64,000 nt of DNA from Patiria miniata (taxonomy: Eukaryota > Echinodermata > Asteroidea > Valvatida > Asterinidae): assembly GCF_015706575.1 (NCBI RefSeq), contig NW_024037068.1, positions 1,116,001-1,180,000 on the forward strand, written 5' to 3'. Below the pieces are notes generated by a model. The model saw only the letters and a list, made by a program, of their open reading frames with translations, was not told the DNA's origin and did no database searches. Position 1 is the first letter of the stretch. Each line of letters opens with the position of its first letter. The translations under genes and the position numbers were made by a program. This document shows positions 57,310 through 64,000 of the stretch, piece by piece.

Positions 57310-57446
57310 TCAATAGACCTAAGACCTAATGACGTCACGCTTTGTTTAGACATGCGCTTTCCTAAGAGAGCCATGTGGCTCTCATAAGAAAGGGCATAAG
57401 TAAGTGTGATGTCATTAGGTCTTGGGTCTATTTCAACTCTCGTGAG
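57310..57446. mobile_element. Foldback 'CCTAATGACGTCAC', unit 2
   Basis: CAATAGACCTAAGACCTAAT with GACGTCACGCTTTG, arms GCGCTTTCCTAAGAGAGCCA / TGGCTCTCATAAGAAAGG, and GATGTCATTAGGTCTTGGGT. The same element as unit 1 with a shorter loop; both in the same orientation. Confidence 0.75.
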
Positions 57447-57497
57447 TATAGAGTCTAAGGGGGAGAAGCCTTGAGTTCTCTGTTGTCTTCTTTCTTG

Positions 57498-57661
57498 ATG
57501 CTGTTACGCCCGAACTAGACCATGGTCCCAAGTTAGGCTGGGACCGTCCCAACTTATGTTGTCTAGTTGAAGCACCATAGTTTGGACAGGCCCAAGTTAA
57601 CTTGAGAACAACCCAACTAAAGTTGGGAGCGATGGTCTAGTTGGTGTGTAACAGCATTATA
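57498..57661. mobile_element. Small MITE 'ATGCTGTTAC...GTAACAGCAT'
   Basis: ATGCTGTTACGCCCGAACTA then GACCATGGTCCCAAGTTAG; right end CTAAAGTTGGGAGCGATGGT then CTAGTTGGTGTGTAACAGCA. About 165 bp with ~40-bp imperfect arms and internal TTGGGAC words. Confidence 0.7.
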
Positions 57662-58019
57662 TGCGAGAATTCAGATTGGTTCTTAGAATGCGGGAATAAT
57701 GAAAAAGTGCATCAGTTTACTGTTAAATGTAGACTTATCAAACGTGAATGGCGGTAATTAAGGTGATTGTGTGAATGGGAAAGTTTTTCTCAGCTGATCA
57801 AGTTGTTATGATTATTTATTGTGGTATTTATTGTGGGCATTATTTATGAGTTCTGTGCTAAATGTGTTTGTGCAACTTATTAATTAGATGTGTTTGTTCA
57901 GCGAAATTTTTTGAAGGACCAATTCTGTTATTAGAACGTAGCCTTGCAAAAGGCAATCTCTGTTTTTTAGCCACAGGTGAAACTGAAAAGGGCACATACC
58001 ATTGAAACAAAACACATCG

Positions 58020-58220
58020 TAGGGCTGTCCCGAATAACCGAATATTCGATTGCTGCACACACATTTTAAACGGCCCATTTTGCGTGCAACTTTTGACAGG
58101 TGCGGCATGCTGTTGCAGCTGGCATGTGTAAACTTGAACACCGAGTTTTGAATATTTGAATATTTGGTTTAACTCAGTTCAAATAATCGAATACAAAATT
58201 ATTTGATTATGGCAGCCCTA
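58020..58220. mobile_element. hAT-type MITE 'TAGGGCTG...CAGCCCTA'
   Basis: ACACATCG (58012-58019), then TAGGGCTGTCCCGAATAACC ... ATTATGGCAGCCCTA, then ACACATTG (58221-58228). The 8-bp duplications match at 7 of 8 positions. Inner arms contain GAATATTCGATT / AATCGAATAC words. 201 bp. Confidence 0.75.
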
Positions 58221-58228
58221 ACACATTG

Positions 58229-60963
58229 TACTGTCAGTGCATAAACAATCTGCACGTTGGTGTGTAGTAGTTTGTCACACAGACAAGATGTAACTGGTAT
58301 AAACCGCGCATGTGCAGTGCTGTCTGTATATCATCCACCAAGCTGTTCATACCTTAACTTTCAAGGGTTATCAAACCGCATGGAAATACAGTCACTGGGC
58401 TCTGTTCTCTTCCTTCAAAATCCTCTAAAACATGGTAAATTTTGGAGGATCTGGGAAGTCAATTAATGATACTGTTCAGCTCCTAAAAAAGCAGCAATTT
58501 TTATCAACTTTTCTGTAACCTAACAGTAAGCAATGCTAAATTGTCGATACCATTCCTGAAGGGGAAAAAAGATTAAAAATCTTATTTTCTCTCTGCTTTA
58601 ATAACATAAAAGGTTAACATTCTAGGCCTTCCAGCCTTTAAATCGGACAAAGTGGCTCAGAGTTTAGGATCATTTTGTTATCAGACTTAATTGCAATTTT
58701 TGTATCAAAGAAATTTGTGGCAATGCACAACTCATGTGTGTGAGACTATAATACCTTCTGCGCCTGAAAAAAAATTAAAAAATGAATATTTGTCAATTTT
58801 TGAATATTGAAGTTGTATTTGTCAGAAATTGCAATCAAAAAAAGGCTATAAAAATGAAGCTGTACATTTTATGTAAAGCTGATTATTATATGAGCGCATG
58901 GTCTGTGATTTGAATGAAGTGCGTATCTTTTTGTGCAGTAATGAATTTTTATTGGATGATGAAATTGCATACAGCTGAGGATAATGAATATTCAATGACG
59001 CTTTGCAGCGTGCCCGACCACTCCCTGGTGCCAGGAGAGTGGGACCATTTCTGTGAATTAATGTAAATTTTATGAAATATTCACTTGTTGGGGTAATACT
59101 TTGGTGTTGCCATTTATCTGTATCAGTGTATTTTTGTCAACATGACAAATGTTGCTAAACCATAGCAGTCAGTATATTTTCCAGATTTATTATGTTGCAA
59201 TTTTGTAAATTAAGTTCAACAGAGAGACCGACTGGAGTTGGTTCTGTTTCAATGCAGCTTCGGTTAAATGTGACTTTGTCAATATTCATTTATGGTTATA
59301 TCATAATACATGTATATGGTTATGTAAAATTTGAGGCGGCGTGCTCCGTGGTGTATTGAAATGTACAGTGGTTGCAATTACATTGTAGTGTTAATCTCGA
59401 TGAGAATGATTTTGTTTGATGTTAGTAAATCGATGTTTGCATGTGCAATGGAGTACTCTTAGGGGGAGTCCGGATGTGAAAATGGAAGTATATTACAAAG
59501 AAGTTGCTAGTTGATTGAATGATTTAATATTGGGTAAATAAAATCACAGTTAGCGCATTGTTTTAAAAAATATGGGGAAATGTTGGTATCCAGGGATTTA
59601 TGAATGGAGTCAAGCATCAAGATGGCAATAGTCCACAATTAAACATGATTGTTTTTTTTGGGGGGGGGGTCTCTTGCTAGGATGTGACTGGCCCCACACT
59701 ATTTCACCGTACTTTTTCTTTCTGACATGAAATGTCGGTACCGCGGGGGAAAACAATGTTCCAGAGGATGTTGGCAATGTAGTTTTAAAAAAGGGAAAAT
59801 ATGCATATCACTAGTAGTGACTAGAACACTGTGTTAACAGTTGGTGGGACCATTTTACATTATTCTAGACAAACTGCCACTATCTTTGAGATATGGTGGA
59901 AACAATAGAAGGCAGCTATTTGAAAGGAGTCAAGCTTTTTGTCTTTATCAAAGTTGGCCCACTCCAACCAAAGAGCGCCCTTCTAATGTGTCCGCCATAT
60001 CTCAAAATGGCCCATTTGCTTTCAAATTGCTTGTTGCGTACAGAAAGTGGTCAAAGTGCAAAGGGTTTGCATGTATTGCATATGGTGGACTGTGGACATA
60101 CAGGAGGGCGCTGTTTATTTTCAGTAAATTTAGGTGAATACAAAATAGTGCCCTCCCATGTCTACATGTACCAAAAGACTAATGTATATGACGTCGGCCA
60201 ATAAGTGGCTAGATCGAGCAGGAAGGAGGACACTCATCAGGTCTTACGATTTTTTTCAGATGAGATTTTTAATTTCCTTGTGAAGATACTTAAAGGGGCG
60301 GGGCCACACCCCTACCCTCCAATTCCTTCCCTCCTTCATCTTTTGAAAAGATATACTGTCCATGCTATTAGTAAACAAAATATGATTTGTTTCTCTCCTT
60401 GCGAATTTCAACTTGTATTTGTGGGTTTTTTTGTGGGGGAGGGGTGCTTTTGTGCACAGATTCGCATTGCGGTAGAAGGGTTCTCTGTCCCTATATCGAT
60501 TCTGTTAAGGGGCGGGAACCAGTCTACCCTGAGATCACTGGATAATTGTGGGGCCACAAATAATTCAAAATATGTAAATAAAAAAAATTTAAAAAAATAA
60601 AAATTCAAAACTAAATTTGGGCCCTTTTTTCGTTCAGTGTCTCAATCACAAGTGAGTGACTTTTGTATATCTAAGAAACTAGCATTAAAAATAAGTGGGG
60701 TTTTTTTTCTGGATAATTGAAAATAGCAGCTGCTGCATGTGCATGGACGGTACATCTTTAATGTTCTCAAGTTAATTTACTTATATGTGGAATCTCTATG
60801 TAGTAATCAATGTTAGGCAGTGGCTATGAAGAAATACATCCAAACTCAAACAACATTGGGCAAATGCTGCTTGAGTCTCAGTCTCTTTTTTTTCTCTGTG
60901 TACATTTGTCAAACATTTTATTTCCACATAATTACTCTGGAGTAAGAGTCAGTACTATACTAC
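58229..60963. other. Flank, nothing coding
   Basis: No exon with splice support. A G-run at 59660-59669, and the diverged repeat 60610-60762 matching 11545-11695. Confidence 0.4.
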
Positions 60964-61529
60964 GGAGGAATGTCGGACACTTCGCCCCATTTCCACGTCG
61001 CCCCATGTCACTTCGCCCCTAACCACTTCGCCCCATCCCCACTTCGCCCCATTCCCACATCGCCCCATCCCCACTTCGCCCCATTCCCACTTCGCCCCAT
61101 TCCCACTTCGCCCCATCCCCACTTCGCCCCATCCCCACTTCGCCCCAGCCGTTACATGTAAAAAAAAAAAAAAATTCTCATCTATTTTTTTGGCTTAAAA
61201 AAAACAATTTCAATAGATTCACTAATTGCTAACCAACGGAAAGAATTAGCCCATCACCAAATGAACAATTCATAACCAACCTCTCAAGCTAGGCTCTCCC
61301 CTACCGAGAAGCTTGAAGTAAAAGACCCAACTTTGTTCCCAACCCCGGCGGCTATACCAACCCGTCTCCCACTTATCTGAGAACGACAATACCTTTGACC
61401 ATGGAGGAATAAGAACACCCTAATTTCACTCTTGGAGGAACCAATCTCATCAATGAAGTTGTAAGTGTCACATATCAGACAAATTTTGACGGAACATTTT
61501 CCTCAAGGCAGTGAGTTCCGTTAAGGAGA

Positions 61530-61625
61530 ATACACGAGAAAGTGTGGATTCGTAATTTAAGAATTCACGAGGCGCGAAGCGCCGAGTGAATTCGTAAATT
61601 AAGAATCCACACTTGCGAGTGTATT
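61530..61625. mobile_element. Nested palindrome 'AAGTGTGGATTCGTAATT'
   Basis: GAATACACGAGAAAGTGTGG then ATTCGTAATTTAAGAATTCA, core CGAGGCGCGAAGCGCCGAG, then TGAATTCGTAAATTAAGAAT then CCACACTTGCGAGTGTATTC. Inside the 60964-62650 element. Confidence 0.75.
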
Positions 61626-61687
61626 CTTCGACTTAAACCATTGCGTCGAAAGAAGTATTGGCATTAACAGTGAGTGGAGATGAAAAG

Positions 61688-61897
61688 ACTTGGGATAAAT
61701 GTTGCAACCTGACGCCACTTCCGCGATTGTGTACAAAGTCTATGGAGAGTCAATAATTTTTTTAAAGTATTTCCTAACAAAATTGGAAATATTTCTCAGT
61801 CCCAGATTCATGTCTTATCATCATTTTTGCAATGAATGCCCTTCATTGAGATGATATATGGAGAAAAAAAGTGGCGTCAGGTTGCAACATTTGTCCC
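61688..61897. mobile_element. Nested inverted pair 'AAATGTTGCAACCTGACGCCAC'
   Basis: GATAAATGTTGCAACCTGAC then GCCAC at the left and GTGGCGTCAGGTTGCAACAT then TTGTCC at the right: ~25-bp inverted ends ~160 bp apart. Confidence 0.65.
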
Positions 61898-62072
61898 GGC
61901 TCCTTCCGTTGACAAATTAGACGATGATTTCTTTCTGACTCGAAGTAGGTTTTGCATGCAGTGACGGCGGAGAATCTGACAGGGAAGATGCATTGGTAAT
62001 TGCGGAAGAAATTTTCACGCAGACGGTCCTATTAATGCTCATTATTTATAGAGAACAATTGTCCGACGTGTT

Positions 62073-62185
62073 CAAAGTGTGGATTCGTAATTCCGAATCC
62101 ACACTTTACTAAAGATTCGTCGTTCCGAATCCACACTTTGTGACCAGCGTAACAGATTCGTAGTTCCGAATCCACACTTTTAACA
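62073..62185. repeat. Repeated small palindromes related to 61530-61625
   Basis: AAGTGTGGATTCGTAATTCC then GAATCCACACTT, then two further GATTCGTCGTTCCGAATCC / GATTCGTAGTTCCGAATCC units each followed by ACACTTT. Confidence 0.7.
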
Positions 62186-62650
62186 ATAGTGTGACGTCAT
62201 AGCAATGGTTTAATTTTAACTCACTGACCCATACCTACATGTACGGGATTCTTTTGAATCCAGCGGCTGATGATTGTATTCACAAGCCAATAGGAGAGGC
62301 GTCTCTGAATGGGATAGAGCCATCATTTCTCTCATCTGTGTCTCGAGCACCTCATCAGAGCGTTTGTATTTTTCCTGAGTTTCTAGAATTGGGAGCATTT
62401 ATTATCTGGGGTCTTTGGCAGTTTATTTGGTCTGCACCCCTAGCCTTCACCTTTTTCATACTACATGGGGCGAAGTGGGGATGGGGCGAAGTGGGGATGG
62501 GGCGAAGCGGGGATGGGGCGAAGCGGGGATGGGGCGAGGCGGAGATGGGGCGATGTGGGGATGGGGCGAAGTGGGGATGGGGCGAAGTGGTTAGGGGCGA
62601 AGTGACATGGGGCGACGTGGAAATGGGGCGAAGCGTCCGACACCCCTACG

Positions 62651-63256
62651 GAGCGCATGTCGGTGTAACATGAAATTTTGACAACCTGAAATACATACTC
62701 ACTGGTTGTATTGCGCATGCCTCAGAGGACAGAATTAAAACAGGGACACCGACAAGTCACGTGTGATAGTTAGAGTCCATATTAAAGAGAACAGATGTCA
62801 ACATTTTCATATGGCAACGGCATTTCATGTGCGCTTGCGTATAGTGGGACCATTGACCTAAAAATAGTCATGCAAACGATATCCAATTGTCGGAAAATAA
62901 TTTACTTCTTTTTTGCCTATTATAAAAGCTTTCGCTGATCATTTCAATATGGAATTGGAAAAACTCCCCATGTCCCGTCGAAATAACTTTTCCTCCGCAA
63001 GGGCGGATCCAGAACACAATTTTTGGGGGGCACAAAAAAAAATTGGTCCCCTCAAAAAGTGGGTCAAAAAAATTACGGCGTGGGGTTCGGGGCCCGCTTA
63101 AGGGCCCCTAACATTTTTTGGATTCTAGATGCTCTGTGGTGCGATCTGAGGCAATTTCTGACCACTTTAACCAATGTTTTTTTGAGGAAAAGATGGTGGT
63201 GTACTCATTGCCTGCCTTTTTTGCGATGTCACATTAAAAAAAAATTGGTTTCGTTT
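62651..63256. other. Flank, nothing coding
   Basis: GGGCGGATCCAGAACACAAT then TTTTGGGGGGCAC (63001) resembles the left end at 46747, so a second degraded copy of that element type may start here. Confidence 0.35.
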
Positions 63257-63257
63257 T

Positions 63258-63394
63258 GACTTATGAGACCTCGGAGCAATGAGGCGTCGGACCTATAAGG
63301 CGGATTAGCGGAATAAATAAATGTTATGCCTCATAATTATGTCCGATGCCTTGAGGCGTTGGACTTATGAGGCGTCGGACTTATGAGCGGACCC
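63258..63394. repeat. TTATGAGGCGTCGGAC repeats
   Basis: GACTTATGAGACCTCGG, AATGAGGCGTCGGACCTATA, TTGAGGCGTTGGACTTATGA then GGCGTCGGACTTATGAG: four related direct units with inverted CATAATTATGTCCGATGCC between. Probably another small foldback with repeat ends. Confidence 0.55.
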
Positions 63395-63625
63395 CGAGTC
63401 AGGTTGGCGTAGTGGTACTTTCCTCGCCTTCCACTGCTGTGACCGGGGTTCCAATCCCACCTGGGCCAACATGTGGATAGGGTTTTCAGTCCGGACCTGA
63501 TTCCGTAGGTTTTCCTCAGAATATTCCTCTGGGCCCTTCCTCCCACCCCTAAAACTGTAATTTCTATTCATTGTCTGTTCTCTGCAGGTTTCTTCAGGCT
63601 TTCGATGAAAACTTGGTTTCATTAC
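63385..63625 (+). repeat. tRNA-derived SINE
   Basis: GGTTGGCGTAGTGGTACTTT (box A) and GACCGGGGTTCCAATCCC (box B), then GGGTTTTCAGTCCGGACCTG with GTAGGTTTTCCTC. The same arrangement as 16500-16740 on the other strand. Confidence 0.65.
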
Positions 63626-64000
63626 CAGATAGAAATAAAATAAATAATAAAATAATCCTGTACGATTTGGGGTTAAAAGTCTTGCTTAAAAAACGGTCGA
63701 TAGGTAAACGGCAAGGCGCTGTCGGACGAACATTTAATTCGAATTCTAGTCCAAGAAATTCTCCACGTTAGTTGTCACCAATAAAGTATCACCAAGTCCA
63801 TGTTGGTTTGATTTAAAATTGTACATAGACCGACTTTCGTTTCCCTTCCTCGTTCCGAAGTTTATGGGTTGACTTCCCGTTTGTCGTACACGTATCCTGT
63901 CTCCCAGGTCTCTTTTTTGTTTGTTTATTTTTGCAAAACGCAAATTTCTTTGCTTTTGTTTTCCTTTAACTTTTTTTTCCTGGTGAAGTGGACATTCCTG

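Larger units (their letters stand above)
60964..62650. mobile_element. Foldback transposon with 16-bp tandem-repeat ends (TU-like), ~1.69 kb
   Basis: Left end GGAGGAATGTCGGACACTTC, followed by about ten units of CACTTCGCCCCATCCC (60980-61146). The right end carries the same units inverted (62466-62635), closing with GCGTCCGACACCCCTACG. Within each arm unit order is mirrored, including the odd units CACGTCGCCCCATGT and CACTTCGCCCCTAAC. Sea urchin TU elements are known for long inverted ends built of short tandem repeats. Two foldbacks are nested inside. No transposase frame. Confidence 0.8.

Noticed and set aside
59841..60600. Several 98-131 codon frames in the right flank
   Set aside because: Overlapping frames with no domain, no codon-use shift and no splice signals linking them to a gene.
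60980..61146. Possible CRISPR-like array
   Set aside because: Units are 16 bp and contiguous, without unique spacers, in a eukaryotic genome.
60970..61161. Frame encoding HFAPSPLRPIPTS-like peptide repeats (also 62239-62673)
   Set aside because: Translation of the 16-bp tandem units in the foldback ends; both strands and other frames are equally open.

Overview
This is a 64 kb piece of nuclear genome from an invertebrate animal. The evidence is two multi-exon genes with GT-AG introns, AT-rich non-coding DNA, many short inverted-repeat transposons and tRNA-like SINEs. The density of foldback elements, the frequent TACATGTA- and TAGGCCTA-like words and the SPHK2-like kinase point to a marine deuterostome, most likely an echinoderm. 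That assignment is inference; no species can be named from the sequence alone.

Two protein-coding genes could be assembled exon by exon with a continuous reading frame. (1) On the minus strand, 20799 down to 7847, a seven-exon gene encodes a 350-residue WD40-repeat protein. The last 39 residues sit in an isolated exon 6.2 kb downstream of the previous one. (2) On the plus strand, 24064 to 54396, a five-exon gene encodes a 619-residue sphingosine kinase with the extended N-terminus of the SPHK2 type. Its first intron is 19.65 kb. The two genes are divergent, with start codons 3.26 kb apart, and the space between them holds the decayed 3' end of a non-LTR retrotransposon. Nothing suggests that the two proteins work together; only a shared promoter region is possible.

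The rest is introns and flanks filled with mobile-element debris. Nearly every recognisable element is short, non-coding and bounded by inverted repeats. Several have diagnostic ends: TTAA-flanked elements (some with CCC termini like piggyBac), and three hAT-type elements with 8-bp target duplications (45415-45600, 50871-51879, 58020-58220). There is also a long near-perfect palindrome inside a WD40-gene intron, a family of foldbacks that share ends and core but not arms, a 1.7 kb element whose long inverted ends are 16-bp tandem repeats (60964-62650), and two local tandem duplications (35.6-36.8 kb and 38.6-39.2 kb).

I found no CRISPR array, rRNA, convincing functional tRNA or third gene. 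No novel enzymatic or immune system is visible. The most unusual material is the foldback and TTAA-flanked element population.
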